Part shown: positions 35,827 through 48,114 of the stretch, in pieces
How positions within the stretch are numbered: position 1 is the stretch's first letter
How the letters are laid out: each line of letters starts with the position of its first letter
Source: Clavibacter phaseoli
GTDB taxonomy: Bacteria; Actinomycetota; Actinomycetes; Actinomycetales; Microbacteriaceae
DNA length: 64,000 nucleotides
Assembly (NCBI RefSeq): GCF_021922925.1
Contig: NZ_CP040786.1
Location: 1,736,001-1,800,000, forward strand
Direction of reading: 5' to 3'
Notes under the pieces: model-generated
Seen by the model: only the letters and a program-made list of their open reading frames with translations
Databases searched by the model: none
What the model was told of the DNA's origin: nothing
Position numbers and translations under genes: made by a program

Positions 35827-37755
35827 TCAGGGGTAGACGACGGTGACGCCCGCGGGCCCCACGACGATGCGCCCGCCCTCGAACTCCTGCACCTGGTCGC
35901 CGCCGACCGTCCGCTCCTCGCCGAGCGGCATGCCGAGGCGGCTCGCCTCGGCGCCGAGCGCGACGTAGCGGTCGCCGATCCAGCCGCGGACGATGAACGT
36001 GCCGCGCGGCGAGTTCCAGATGCCGCCGCCCGCGAACCGCTGCGCGTAGCCGTTCTTGACGGCTGCCTCGTTGGTCCGCGGCGCGCCGAGCACGCCTGTC
36101 GTCTCGCCCGAGCGCACGTACCGTTCGCCGACGGACCCGCGGACGCCGAACGCCCCCGCGGTCGACGCGTAGACGCGCCCGTCCCGGAACTGCTGCTGCT
36201 GCGTGCCGTCCGCGTTCTGGCGCTCGTCCGCGAGCGGGAGCCCGTACTTGCCCGCCGGGCCGCCGAGCGCGCGGTAGGCGTCGCCCACCCAGCCGCGCAC
36301 GACCGCGATGCCGGTGCTCGTCGTCGAGAGGTAGCCGCGCTGGAAGTCCTGGACCACGCCGCCGGCCACGGCCTTCTCGTCGCCGCGCGGGAAGCCCAGC
36401 GAGCCGCCCTGGCCGCCGAGGACGCGATAGCGGTCGCCGATCGAGCCGCGGACGATGAAGGGGCCGAGCGCGGACGAGACGACGCTGCCGCCCTGGAACG
36501 CCTGGACGTTGCCGCCGGGGACCGCCTGCTCGTCGCCCGTCGGGAAGCCCAGCGTGCCGCCGCGGCCGCCGGCCGCGTCGTACCGGTCGCCGACCCAGCC
36601 CCGCACGGCGTAGGCGCCCGCGGCCGAGGAGTAGACCATGCCGCCCTGGAACCGCTGGGCCGCGCCGCCGGGCACCTGGTACTCGTCGCCGAGCGGGAAC
36701 GCGAGCGGTCCGGTGCTGGAGCCGATGCGCACGTAGCCGTCCCGCAGCCAGCCGCGCACCACGAAGGCGCCGGCGGGCGAGGACACGATGGTGCCGCCCT
36801 GGAACTCCTGAGCGGCGCCGCCGTTCGGGACGTTGCGCTCGGGGCCGGTGGGCGCGCCGAGCACGCTGCCCGCTCCGCCGATGGAAGCGTACTTGTCGCC
36901 GATCCAGCCGGAGACGACGTAGCCGGTGGAGTCGAACCAGTCGGTGAAGTACGCGTAGAAGTTGCGGTTGCCGTAGGCCGAGCAGCTGCCGCCCGTGCCG
37001 TAGCTCGAGGCGAGCGCCGCCCGGTCGGGCTGGTACGGCGTGTAGTAGTAGAGGCTCGACGTGGCCTGGTTGGAGATGTAGACGGCGCTGCTGCCGCACG
37101 ACGCGTCGGGGTGGTAGAGCACCTGCACGGTCGTGCCCTTGGCGTAGCGGGTGTAGCGCGAGCCCCACGCCGTGCCCGGGCCGGTGCCCGGGGGGTTCGA
37201 GTAGCGCTGGAACGCCCACGCCGCCTTGTAGACCTGGTTGTAGAAGCCGTAGAACTGCTCGTCGCACGCCGCGGTGTCCGGGCAGCCGTACCCGGTGGCC
37301 GATCGGTACGCCCGGGCGGTGGGGGCCGTCGAGGTGACGAGCCCCTGCTCCTTCTGGAGCAGGACGACGAGCACCCGCGGGTTGATGCCGCAGGCCCGGC
37401 CGACCTTCACGATGATGTCGGACGCGCGCTCGTTCTGGGCGCCCTGGTACGGACCGCACATGGGGTCGGCGCCGCGGGAGAAGGTGTCCTGGCGGTAGTC
37501 CTTGAGGCACGTGTACCCCGACCGGCACGACGGGACGCGGCTCTGCAGGAAGCCCTGCACCTGCGACGCGTCCATCGCGTTCTCGTCGAAGAAGACCGCG
37601 TCCGAGATGATCGCGCCCGCCCGGAAGCCGGACATGTCCGCGGCCTGCGCCGCCTCCGGCGCTCCCGCGGCCCCCGCCAGCATGATCCCGCATGCCGTCG
37701 CGACCGCGGCGATGCCCGCCACGATCCGACGCGCGGATCCACCCATCCGTCGCAC
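35827..37755 (-). CDS. secreted LGFP-repeat protein (seven repeats)
   Basis: A 642-residue exported protein. A signal peptide (basic MRRMGGSARR, hydrophobic core to about residue 35, cleavage near AQA-AD) precedes a Cys-containing domain of about 240 residues with conserved ACGINPRVLVVLLQKEQGL, a lysozyme-like helix pattern, and a Tyr-rich segment. Residues about 285-642 are seven repeats of about 52 residues, each with an LGFP-type core (LGAP, LAFP, LGFP, LGFP, YGLP, LGAP, LGMP) and a VRGWxGD-like end. In corynebacteria LGFP repeats bind cell-wall arabinogalactan. GTG 37755 is used; ATG 37746 is three codons later. Its neighbours make arabinan and galactan. Confidence 0.9.
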   Translation of the reverse strand: MRRMGGSARRIVAGIAAVATACGIMLAGAAGAPEAAQAADMSGFRAGAIISDAVFFDENAMDASQVQGFLQSRVPSCRSGYTCLKDYRQDTFSRGADPMCGPYQGAQNERASDIIVKVGRACGINPRVLVVLLQKEQGLVTSTAPTARAYRSATGYGCPDTAACDEQFYGFYNQVYKAAWAFQRYSNPPGTGPGTAWGSRYTRYAKGTTVQVLYHPDASCGSSAVYISNQATSSLYYYTPYQPDRAALASSYGTGGSCSAYGNRNFYAYFTDWFDSTGYVVSGWIGDKYASIGGAGSVLGAPTGPERNVPNGGAAQEFQGGTIVSSPAGAFVVRGWLRDGYVRIGSSTGPLAFPLGDEYQVPGGAAQRFQGGMVYSSAAGAYAVRGWVGDRYDAAGGRGGTLGFPTGDEQAVPGGNVQAFQGGSVVSSALGPFIVRGSIGDRYRVLGGQGGSLGFPRGDEKAVAGGVVQDFQRGYLSTTSTGIAVVRGWVGDAYRALGGPAGKYGLPLADERQNADGTQQQQFRDGRVYASTAGAFGVRGSVGERYVRSGETTGVLGAPRTNEAAVKNGYAQRFAGGGIWNSPRGTFIVRGWIGDRYVALGAEASRLGMPLGEERTVGGDQVQEFEGGRIVVGPAGVTVVYP

Positions 37756-37802
37756 GTGCTGCCCCCGCTCCTGCGGACTGCGCTCGTGCCCCCCGCGGGG
37801 AC

Positions 37803-37808
37803 ATGCTA
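37803..37808 (-). promoter_or_regulatory. -10 element of the LGFP gene
   Basis: TAGCAT on the minus strand; a leader of about 40 bases with GGAG follows before the GTG at 37755. Confidence 0.45.
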
Positions 37809-37880
37809 ACCGCTGGGCGGGGAACCGCCGACCGACCGCCGCCGGACCGCGGCGACGCGCGTCGTTCCGCGGATGCACGA

Positions 37881-37910
37881 GGCCGCCCGGCGCATGCGCG
37901 CCGGGCGGCC
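37881..37910 (-). terminator. 13-bp perfect stem, four-base loop, after glfT2-like gene
   Basis: 37881-37893 pairs perfectly with 37898-37910 around ATGC, seven bases beyond the stop of the galactofuranosyltransferase. Very stable terminator of the rmlC-to-glfT2 gene string. Confidence 0.85.
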
Positions 37911-37917
37911 CGGGAGA

Positions 37918-39936
37918 TCAGCCGCGCTTGCGCGGCGGCGCGACGCCGAAGCTCTTCGCCCACTCCGCCTCGCTCGTGATGCGCGGCAGCGCGGCACGGT
38001 AGGCGGCGCGCAGCTGCGGCCAGCGGGCGATGATGCGCGCGCGCAGGACGATGCTCGTGACGAGCATGCGCCGGAACGTCGCCGGGTCGCGGCGGTGCAG
38101 GAGCGCCGCGGATCCCTCGGCGTTCGACACCAGGACGCTGTCGTAGTTCGGCACGACCCACCAGCGCGCGTCGGCGAACGCGAGGTGCGCCTCGGGCGCC
38201 TTCGCCGCGGCCGGCGGGATGGGCGTGAAGGCGTGGCGGAGCACGACCCGCGCCAGCCAGAGCGGCCGCGTGAACGCGTTCGGCGCCCGGTACTGGCGCG
38301 GCCGGCGGCGCGACGCGAGCGCGCCCTCGACGGCGGGCAGGTCGTCCCGGTCCTTGATCGCGACGCCGTCCGTGAAGCCCTTCGCGAGCTCCCGGGTGCG
38401 GGCGAGGCGCGTCACCATGTCCTGGTGCAGGCCGCGCGGCCCGCGGAGGATGTTGCGGTACGCCTCGTGGCGCGCGGCCAACGCGAAGTACTGCATCGAG
38501 ATGAGGTGGCGCACGTCGGTGGCCAGGTTCGCGGTGAGCAGGCGACCGCCCCGCGGGAACGGCGAGTGGAGGAGGGCGACGATGAGCCGGTTGCGCGCGT
38601 GGAAGAACGCCTGCCAGTCCTGCGAGTCGTCCTTGTCCACCCACGAGACGTGCCAGACGGCGGCGCCCGGCAGGGTCACCGTCGACACGCCGTGCTCGCG
38701 GGCGCGGAGCGCGTACTCGGCGTCGTCCCACTTGATGAACACGGGCAGCGACAGGCCGATCTCGCGGATCGTCTCGACGGGGATGAGGCACATCCACCAG
38801 CCGTTGTACGCGGCGTCGACGCGGCGGTGCATCCACCGGGTCTGGCGGAGGTTCGACGACGGGAAGTCGTGGCGCGTCGGCGTGACCGGGCCCCACATGA
38901 AGTTCCACATGTCGAAGCCCTCGGCGTAGGCGTGCAGCTTGCCCTTGTCGTACATGTCGAACATGTGGCCGCCCACGATCGTGGGCTTCACCGCGAAGTC
39001 GGCGAACTTGAGCGCGCGGCGGATGCTCTCCGGCTCGATGGTGATGTCGTCGTCGAGCACGAGCACGTAGTCGGACTCGCCGGCCTGCAGGGTCTCGTAC
39101 ATGCCGCGCGAGAAGCCGCCGGATCCGCCGAGGTTGGCCTGGTCGATGACGCGGAGGCGGCCGCCGAGCAGCTCCTCGGCGCGCGGGAACTCGGGCTGGT
39201 CGACGATCTTCTGCGTGCCCTGGTCGGTCACGAAGACGTTGTCGATGAGGCGCGTGACCTCGGCGTTGGCGCCGATGTCGGTGAGGAGCTTCACGCAGTA
39301 CTCGGCGCGGTTGAGCGTCGTGACGGCGAGGCTCACGGATCCGGTCGACCCGGTGCGGGTGCGGGTGCCCTCGGGGGCGAACCACGCCGCCTGCACGAGC
39401 GAGAGGTCGGCCTCCTCGCCCACGAGGTCGAACCAGTACCAGCCGCCGTCGGCGAAGTTCGTGAAGGGGAGCTCGAACGTGCTCGTGGCGGCCCCGTCGA
39501 GGACGCGGCCCTCGACCTTCTGGATGACGCCGCGGGCGTTCGACCGGTACACGATGACCTGGCCCTCGCCCTCGGTCATGACCTCGAGGACCACCGCCTC
39601 CAGCGATGTGTGCGCGCGCCAGTAGGCGGCCGGGAACGCGTTGAAGTAGGTGCCGAAGGAGACCTTCCGGCGGTGCGGCACGCGGAAGCCGCCCTGCCCG
39701 TCCATCGCGCTCAGGATGCCGATGTCCGAGAGGCGCACGACGGCGCGGTCGTGGTCGGCGTCGATGACCTGCATGTTCGTGCCGTGCTTGCGGCGGTCGA
39801 CGACGGGGATGCTCGTCCAGTAGTCGGCGTCCACGTAGAGCGGGACGGTGTCCGGGTCGTGGTCGGTGGGGAAGATGACGCGCTGCAGGAGCAGCGCCTC
39901 GTCGCGGCCCGTGGCCTCGATGAGGGCGTCGGCCAT
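37918..39936 (-). CDS. glfT2: GlfT2-like polymerising galactofuranosyltransferase
   Basis: A 672-residue GT2 enzyme (M. tuberculosis GlfT2 is 637) extending galactan from UDP-galactofuranose on the inner membrane face. The N-terminal beta-sandwich region (1-190) precedes the GT-A core with NLGGSGGFSRGM, the metal DDD of LVLDDDITIEP (about 294-296), the catalytic WDDAEY (about 400-405) and WHVSW (about 428), as in GlfT2. A C-terminal helical part completes it. The ATG at 39936 starts two bases after the glf stop and has AAGGA eight bases upstream. It works directly with Glf. Confidence 0.93.
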   Translation of the reverse strand: MADALIEATGRDEALLLQRVIFPTDHDPDTVPLYVDADYWTSIPVVDRRKHGTNMQVIDADHDRAVVRLSDIGILSAMDGQGGFRVPHRRKVSFGTYFNAFPAAYWRAHTSLEAVVLEVMTEGEGQVIVYRSNARGVIQKVEGRVLDGAATSTFELPFTNFADGGWYWFDLVGEEADLSLVQAAWFAPEGTRTRTGSTGSVSLAVTTLNRAEYCVKLLTDIGANAEVTRLIDNVFVTDQGTQKIVDQPEFPRAEELLGGRLRVIDQANLGGSGGFSRGMYETLQAGESDYVLVLDDDITIEPESIRRALKFADFAVKPTIVGGHMFDMYDKGKLHAYAEGFDMWNFMWGPVTPTRHDFPSSNLRQTRWMHRRVDAAYNGWWMCLIPVETIREIGLSLPVFIKWDDAEYALRAREHGVSTVTLPGAAVWHVSWVDKDDSQDWQAFFHARNRLIVALLHSPFPRGGRLLTANLATDVRHLISMQYFALAARHEAYRNILRGPRGLHQDMVTRLARTRELAKGFTDGVAIKDRDDLPAVEGALASRRRPRQYRAPNAFTRPLWLARVVLRHAFTPIPPAAAKAPEAHLAFADARWWVVPNYDSVLVSNAEGSAALLHRRDPATFRRMLVTSIVLRARIIARWPQLRAAYRAALPRITSEAEWAKSFGVAPPRKRG

Positions 39937-39938
39937 GA

Positions 39939-42996
<3,058 letters not shown>

Positions 42997-43086
42997 CCGG
43001 TCTTCCCCTCGATCGTGGTCCGGGCGCGCATGCACCGACCGGACCCCGGCGCCCGCGGGCGGCTCGGATCGGCCGGGGCGCGCCGG

Positions 43087-43110
43087 GCTCCCCCGATGGT
43101 AGCGGGGAGC
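43087..43110 (-). terminator. hairpin after rmlA with a -10 box in its loop
   Basis: GCTCCCC (43087-43093) pairs with GGGGAGC (43104-43110). The ten-base loop contains TACCAT on the minus strand (43096-43101), a possible -10 for the downstream glycosyltransferase genes. Confidence 0.4.
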
Positions 43111-43124
43111 GCCGGGGCGGACGG

Positions 43125-44003
43125 TCAGCGCCCCTGGTCGGCCGACTCCGCGAGGTCCGCGAGGTAGCTCCCGTACCCGCTCTTGATGAGCGGCGCCGCG
43201 AGGGCACGGAGGGCGTCGAGGTCGATCCAGCCCGCGCGGAACGCGATCTCCTCGATGCAGCCGATCTTGAAGCCCTGGCGGTCCTCGATGACCTTCACGT
43301 ACTCGGACGCCTGCATCATGCTCTCGAACGTGCCGGTGTCGAGCCACGCGGTCCCGCGGTCGAGCACCTGCACGCGGAGGCGGCCGGCCCGGAGGTAGTG
43401 GTCGTTGACGGCCGTGATCTCGAGCTCGCCGCGCGCGCTGGGCCGGATGCCCTTCGCGATCCCCACCACGTCGTTGTCGAAGAAGTAGAGGCCGGGCACC
43501 GCGTACGCGCTCTTGGGATGCGCGGGCTTCTCCTCGATGGAGACGGCCGTGAAGTCGTCGTCGAACTCGACCACGCCGTATGCCGTGGGATCGGCCACGT
43601 GGTACGCGAAGATCAGCGCCCCGTCGATCTCGGTGTTCTTCCGCAGGCTCGTGCCGAGGCCGGCGCCGTGGAAGATGTTGTCGCCGAGGACGAGCGCCAC
43701 CGAGTCGTCGCCGATGAACTCCTCGCCGATGACGAACGCCTGCGCGAGGCCGTCCGGCGAGGGCTGCACCGCGTACTCGATGCGCATGCCGAGGTGCGAG
43801 CCGTCGCCGAGCAGGGCCCGGAACTGGTCGTTGTACTCGGGCGTCGTGATGATGAGCACCTCGCGGATGTCCGCCATCATCAGCGTCGACAGGGGGTAGT
43901 AGATCATCGGCTTGTCGTAGATCGGCATCAGCTGCTTGCTGATGCCCTTCGTGATCGGCCAGAGCCGGGTGCCGGAGCCGCCGGCCAGGATGATGCCCTT
44001 CAT
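43125..44003 (-). CDS. rmlA: glucose-1-phosphate thymidylyltransferase
   Basis: A 292-residue nucleotidyltransferase making dTDP-glucose from glucose-1-P and dTTP, the first step to dTDP-L-rhamnose. [18 protein letters not shown] (residues 8-25) holds the catalytic Arg and Lys; LGDNIFHG binds Mg with Asp; EEKPAHPKS and the C-terminal allosteric region are complete. It starts three bases after rmlC ends, so the two are co-transcribed. Length and sequence match the RfbA type. Confidence 0.96.
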   Translation of the reverse strand: MKGIILAGGSGTRLWPITKGISKQLMPIYDKPMIYYPLSTLMMADIREVLIITTPEYNDQFRALLGDGSHLGMRIEYAVQPSPDGLAQAFVIGEEFIGDDSVALVLGDNIFHGAGLGTSLRKNTEIDGALIFAYHVADPTAYGVVEFDDDFTAVSIEEKPAHPKSAYAVPGLYFFDNDVVGIAKGIRPSARGELEITAVNDHYLRAGRLRVQVLDRGTAWLDTGTFESMMQASEYVKVIEDRQGFKIGCIEEIAFRAGWIDLDALRALAAPLIKSGYGSYLADLAESADQGR

Positions 44004-44006
44004 GGG

Positions 44007-44612
44007 TCAGCTCACCTTCTGGGAGTCGTGGAAGGCGCGCATGTCCGTCCAGGTCGGGAGGAGACCGGCGGCCGCCGCCTCGGCGAGCGTCGGGGCGGCG
44101 GTGTCCTTCGGGGAGAGCAGCGGCTCGCCCGCCTCCTCGGGGAAGACGAGGCCGATCTCGGGGTCGAGCGGGTCGATGCCGTGCTCGGCCGAGGGGTTGT
44201 ACACGTCGCTCACGAGGTAGGTGACGGCCGCGTCGTCGGTCAGCGCGACGAAGCAGTGGCCGAGGCCCTCGGAGATGTAGACGGCCTTGTGCGTCTCGGT
44301 GTCGAGCCGCACGCTGTCCCACTGCCCGAACGTCGGGGATCCGACGCGGATGTCCACGATGAAGTCGAGCACGGCGCCGGAGACGGCCTTCACGTGCTTG
44401 GCCTGGCCGCGCGGGACGTCGGCGAAGTGGATCCCCCGCACGACGCCGCGCCTGGAGACGCTCATGTTGGCCTGGCGGAGGTCGAGCGGGTGGCCGACCG
44501 CCTCCTGGATCTCGTCGAACCGGTACCACTCGAGGAACACGCCCCGGTCGTCGGTGCGCTGGACGGGGGTCAGCTCGTAGGCGTCGGGTACGGCGAGCTC
44601 TCGGATCTGCAC
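44007..44612 (-). CDS. rmlC: dTDP-4-dehydrorhamnose 3,5-epimerase
   Basis: A 201-residue cupin epimerase converting dTDP-4-keto-6-deoxyglucose to the rhamno form. The catalytic base His62 is in RGIHFAD, Lys72 follows in GQAKHVK, and the proton-shuttling Tyr lies in TYLVSDVYNP (about residue 132-138). The C-terminal tail is some 20 residues longer than the shortest homologues. The GTG start has TAGGGT seven bases upstream and no Shine-Dalgarno, so it is likely leaderless and first in the rmlC-rmlA operon. Confidence 0.95.
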   Translation of the reverse strand: MQIRELAVPDAYELTPVQRTDDRGVFLEWYRFDEIQEAVGHPLDLRQANMSVSRRGVVRGIHFADVPRGQAKHVKAVSGAVLDFIVDIRVGSPTFGQWDSVRLDTETHKAVYISEGLGHCFVALTDDAAVTYLVSDVYNPSAEHGIDPLDPEIGLVFPEEAGEPLLSPKDTAAPTLAEAAAAGLLPTWTDMRAFHDSQKVS

Positions 44613-44619
44613 GCTGCCG

Positions 44620-44625
44620 ACCCTA
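44620..44625 (-). promoter_or_regulatory. -10 element of the rmlC-rmlA operon (leaderless type)
   Basis: TAGGGT on the minus strand, seven bases before the rmlC GTG. It sits inside the eight-base gap and 3' end of the upstream GtrA gene region. Confidence 0.55.
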
Positions 44626-44633
44626 GCAACGCG

Positions 44634-45134
44634 TCAGCGCGGCTCCGGGGCTCCGTCGCCCTCCGGACGCGACCCGCCCTCCCCCTCTCCGGGGGACGCG
44701 CGCCGGAACGAGAACCGCCCGTGGCCGACGTAGCTGACCACGGTGATGAGGAGGACGAGCAGCGCCTGCGCGCCGAGGCGGGGCACGCCGAGCGCCACGA
44801 GCACCGGCAGCAGCACGGCGTTGAGGCTGATGGACACGACGTACACGGAGACGAACCGCCCGAAGTCGCGGAGGACGTGCCCGTGCACGCGGAAGACGAT
44901 CCGCCGGTACAGCGCGAACGCCACGACGATCGCGACCGCGTAGCTGCCGAGGAGCGGTACGAGGGAGCCGGCGACCGGGTGACCGGCGCGGTCGAGGGCG
45001 CGACCGGCCGTGGCCTCGAGCGCCGCGAACAGCGCGAAGGCGAGCACGGTGTTGACGCCGCCGACCAGGAGGAACCGGACTCGGCGATCGCCCAGCAGGA
45101 CCCGCAGGCGGGAGGGGGACGGGATCCGGGGCAC
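44634..45134 (-). CDS. GtrA family membrane protein
   Basis: A 166-residue protein with four hydrophobic helices in the GtrA pattern (FLLVGGVNTVLAFALFA first, then a YAVAIVVAF helix with the RRIVF segment, and VLLITVVSYVGHGRFSFRR last). GtrA proteins help move lipid-linked sugars or act with glycosyltransferases in surface glycan modification. The GTG at 45134 is preceded by CATCAT six bases away and lacks a Shine-Dalgarno. The basic, Glu/Gly-rich C-terminus is probably cytoplasmic. A second GtrA gene lies at 53365. Confidence 0.85.
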   Translation of the reverse strand: MPRIPSPSRLRVLLGDRRVRFLLVGGVNTVLAFALFAALEATAGRALDRAGHPVAGSLVPLLGSYAVAIVVAFALYRRIVFRVHGHVLRDFGRFVSVYVVSISLNAVLLPVLVALGVPRLGAQALLVLLITVVSYVGHGRFSFRRASPGEGEGGSRPEGDGAPEPR

Positions 45135-45227
45135 GCGTCCATGATGCCCCGACGGCCCGGGGTCCCCGCGCCGCGCGCACCCCTGATGTGGGGGCCGCCG
45201 GCCGCCTGCGCGGAGCCCCTCCCCCGA

Positions 45228-45233
45228 TAGGAT
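45228..45233 (+). promoter_or_regulatory. -10 element of the rmlB-rmlD operon
   Basis: TAGGAT; the leader of about 70 bases contains two short direct copies of ACGCCGGCCCAC and an AAGGA Shine-Dalgarno before the ATG at 45310. Confidence 0.5.
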
Positions 45234-45309
45234 CGAGCGCCCGGCGCCCGAACGCCGGCCCACGACGCCGGCCCACCCCTCCGGCACCTCTACCGAAGGA
45301 CGTATCCCC

Positions 45310-46299
45310 ATGAGGATCCTCGTGACCGGCGGCGCCGGCTTCATCGGCTCCAACTTCGTGCGCCACGCGCTCCAGGACCACTACGCCGGGCTCGAGGGCG
45401 CCGACGTCGTCGTGCTCGACGCGCTCACCTACTCGGGCAACCTCGAGAACCTGGCGCCCGTCAGCGACTCGCCGCGGTTCGCGTTCGTCCACGGCGACAT
45501 CCGCGACGACGCGATCCTCGACGAGTGGATCCCCCAGGTCGACGCCGTCGTGCACTTCGCGGCCGAGAGCCACGTCGACCGCTCCGTCCGCGACGCGAGC
45601 ATCTTCGTCGAGACCAACGTGCTCGGCACGCAGAAGCTCCTCGACGCCGCGCTCCGCCACGACCTGAAGCGCTTCGTCCACGTCTCCACCGACGAGGTGT
45701 ACGGATCCATCGCGGAGGGCTCGTGGGACGAGGAGCGGCCGCTCGAGCCCAACTCCCCCTACTCCGCGTCGAAGGCCGGCAGCGACCTGCTCGCCCGCTC
45801 GTACCACCGCACGCACGGGCTGAACGTGTCGATCACGCGCTGCTCGAACAACTACGGGCCGTACCACTTCCCCGAGAAGGTCATCCCGCTGTTCGTCACG
45901 AACCTCATCGACGACCGGCACGTCCCGCTCTACGGCGAGGGCCTCAACATCCGCGACTGGCTGCACGTCGACGACCACTGCCGCGGCATCGCGCTCGTGC
46001 TCGTGCAGGGCGCGCCCGGCGAGATCTACAACATCGGCGGCGGCACCGAGCTCACCAACCGCGAGCTCACGCAGCTGCTGCTCGACGCCACCGGCCGCGA
46101 CTGGTCGTACGTCGACCGCGTCGAGGACCGCAAGGGCCACGACCTCCGCTACTCCGTCGACATCTCCAAGATCCAGCGCGAGCTCGGCTACGCGCCGCAG
46201 GTGCCGTTCGAGCGGGGCCTGGCCGACGTCGTGCAGTGGTACCGCGACAACCGCCAGTGGTGGGAGCCGCTGAAGGCGCGCGCCGAGCTGCCCTCGTGA
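45310..46299 (+). CDS. rmlB: dTDP-glucose 4,6-dehydratase
   Basis: A 329-residue extended SDR enzyme turning dTDP-glucose into dTDP-4-keto-6-deoxyglucose. GGAGFIG (7-13) binds NAD, VSTDEVYG carries the Thr-Asp-Glu catalytic set, and Tyr151/Lys155 of YSASK complete it; RCSNNYGPYHFPEK and NIRDWLHVDDHC are family signatures. ATG 45310 has AAGGA eight bases upstream. The stop overlaps the rmlD start as GTGA. It is divergent from GtrA-rmlC-rmlA, so the dTDP-rhamnose pathway is complete across two operons. Confidence 0.97.
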   Translation: MRILVTGGAGFIGSNFVRHALQDHYAGLEGADVVVLDALTYSGNLENLAPVSDSPRFAFVHGDIRDDAILDEWIPQVDAVVHFAAESHVDRSVRDASIFVETNVLGTQKLLDAALRHDLKRFVHVSTDEVYGSIAEGSWDEERPLEPNSPYSASKAGSDLLARSYHRTHGLNVSITRCSNNYGPYHFPEKVIPLFVTNLIDDRHVPLYGEGLNIRDWLHVDDHCRGIALVLVQGAPGEIYNIGGGTELTNRELTQLLLDATGRDWSYVDRVEDRKGHDLRYSVDISKIQRELGYAPQVPFERGLADVVQWYRDNRQWWEPLKARAELPS

Positions 46300-47150
46300 G
46301 CCGGATCCTCGTCACCGGCGGCCGCGGCATGCTCGGGCAGGACCTCCTCCCGGCCCTGTCCGCGCACGACGTGACGGCGCCCGCGCGCGCCGAGCTCGAC
46401 ATCACCGACGAGGCCGCCGTCCGCCGGGCGTTCGCCGGGCAGGACGTGGTCGTCAACCTCGCCGCGTACACCGCGGTCGACGCGGCCGAGGAGCACGAGG
46501 AGGCGGCCCGCGCGATCAACGCGACCGGCGCCGGCGTGCTCGCGCGCGCGGCCGCCGAGGCGGGCGCCCGCATCGTGCACGTCTCCACCGACTACGTCTT
46601 CGACGGATCCGCCACGTCGCCCTACCCCGAGGACGCGCCGCACGCCCCGGTGTCCGCCTACGGCCGCACCAAGGCCGAGGGCGAGCGGCTCGTGCTCGCC
46701 GGCCACCCGGAGGGCGCGAGCATCGTGCGAACCGCCTGGCTGTACGGCGCGGGCGGCCCCTCCTTCCCCTCGACGATGCTGCGGCTCGCGGCCTCGCACG
46801 AGACGGTGTCGGTGGTCGACGACCAGCGCGGCCAGCCGACCTGGACGGTCGACCTCGCGGCGCGCATCGTGGCGCTCGTCGACGCCGGGGCGCCCGCGGG
46901 CGTCTTCCACGGCACGGGCGCCGGCGAGACGACCTGGTACGGCCTGGCGCGCGCCGTCTTCGCGGAGGCGGGGCTGGATCCCGAGCGCGTGCGGCCCACC
47001 GACAGCGCCTCCTTCGTGCGGCCGACTCCCCGGCCCGCGTACTCCGTGCTCGGGCACGACGCCTGGGCGCGCGTGGGCATGGCGCCGCTGCGCGACTGGC
47101 GCGAGGCGCTGTCCGACGCCGCCGGGCACGGCGTCCTCCGGGCACGCTGA
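46296..47150 (+). CDS. rmlD: dTDP-4-dehydrorhamnose reductase
   Basis: A 284-residue SDR that reduces dTDP-4-keto-L-rhamnose to dTDP-L-rhamnose with NAD(P)H. GGRGMLGQD (N-terminal NAD site), NLAAYTAVDAAEE, STDYVFDG and YGRTKAEGE (Tyr about 122, Lys about 126) are all present. It starts GTG inside the rmlB stop and ends 94 bases before the ABC exporter genes. With rmlA, rmlB and rmlC it gives dTDP-rhamnose for the linker or polymer. Confidence 0.95.
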   Translation: MSRILVTGGRGMLGQDLLPALSAHDVTAPARAELDITDEAAVRRAFAGQDVVVNLAAYTAVDAAEEHEEAARAINATGAGVLARAAAEAGARIVHVSTDYVFDGSATSPYPEDAPHAPVSAYGRTKAEGERLVLAGHPEGASIVRTAWLYGAGGPSFPSTMLRLAASHETVSVVDDQRGQPTWTVDLAARIVALVDAGAPAGVFHGTGAGETTWYGLARAVFAEAGLDPERVRPTDSASFVRPTPRPAYSVLGHDAWARVGMAPLRDWREALSDAAGHGVLRAR

Positions 47151-47154
47151 CGGT

Positions 47155-47160
47155 TACACT
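47155..47160 (+). promoter_or_regulatory. -10 element of the wzm-wzt operon
   Basis: TACACT just after the rmlD stop; the leader would be about 77 bases with GAAGGG near the GTG at 47245. Confidence 0.45.
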
Positions 47161-47244
47161 CGTGTCCGGTCCGATCCCGGACACCGCAGCCGAACCGCTC
47201 CGCGCCCCGCGCGAGCCCCACGCAGTCCGAAGGGCGCCCCCGAC

Positions 47245-48114
47245 GTGTCGACCATGACGAGTCCCCGGTCCCGGGAGTTCTCGAGGCCCGGCACGGGCGC
47301 GGGACTCCTCGACGTGTACCGCCGCCGCTACCTCCTCTCCCTCCTCGTGAAGAAGGAGGTGCAGGTCAGGTACCGCGGATCCGTCCTCGGCTGGCTCTGG
47401 TCGTACGTGAAGCCGGCTGCCCAGTTCGCGGTCTTCTTCGTGGCGATGGGCGTGTTCCTGCGGCTGAACCAGAACCAGGTGAACTACCCGATCTACCTGT
47501 TCTCCGGGATCATCCTCATCAACTTCTACACGGAGGCGTTCTCCAACTCCACGAAGTCGCTGGTGGACAACGGGGCGCTGATCAAGAAGATCTACCTCCC
47601 CCGCGAGCTGTTCCCGGTCTCCAGCACGTTCGTGGCGCTCGTGAACTTCCTGCCGCAGCTCGTGATCCTGCTGGTCGTGTGCCTCTTCGTCGGGTGGGCG
47701 CCCACTCCCGTGCAGGTGCTCGGCATCCTCCTCGGCGTCGCCATCATCGGCACCCTCGCCATCGGCCTCGGCATGCTGTTCGGGGCGGCCAACGTCTCGT
47801 TCCGCGACTCGCAGAACTTCGTCGAGCTCATCGTCATGGTCGTCGTGTGGGCGTCGCCCGTGCTCTACCCCTTCGCGCAGGTGCGCACCGTGCTGCCCGA
47901 CTGGCTGCTCGTGGTCTACCAGCTCAACCCCGTGACGGCCGCCGTCGAGCTCTTCCACGCCGGCTTCTGGTACCCGACCACGGGGGGAACGGGCGACCTG
48001 CCCGAGAACCTCTGGATGTACGGCTTCATCGCCCTCGGCGTCTCGCTCCTGAGCCTCCTGCTCGGGCAGCTCGTCTTCAAGAAGCTGGAGGGGCGCTTTG
48101 CCCAGGACCTCTGA
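47245..48114 (+). CDS. wzm: ABC transporter permease, polysaccharide export (Wzm)
   Basis: A 289-residue ABC-2 type permease with six membrane helices and the amphipathic N-terminus typical of Wzm/TagG: KKEVQVRYRGSVLGWLWSYVKP. It should form the membrane half of a polysaccharide exporter with the following ATPase. GTG 47245 is used; ATG 47254, three codons later, is possible. The GGAGGGG Shine-Dalgarno of the ATPase lies inside its 3' end, giving a 17-base overlap. Confidence 0.92.
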   Translation: MSTMTSPRSREFSRPGTGAGLLDVYRRRYLLSLLVKKEVQVRYRGSVLGWLWSYVKPAAQFAVFFVAMGVFLRLNQNQVNYPIYLFSGIILINFYTEAFSNSTKSLVDNGALIKKIYLPRELFPVSSTFVALVNFLPQLVILLVVCLFVGWAPTPVQVLGILLGVAIIGTLAIGLGMLFGAANVSFRDSQNFVELIVMVVVWASPVLYPFAQVRTVLPDWLLVVYQLNPVTAAVELFHAGFWYPTTGGTGDLPENLWMYGFIALGVSLLSLLLGQLVFKKLEGRFAQDL

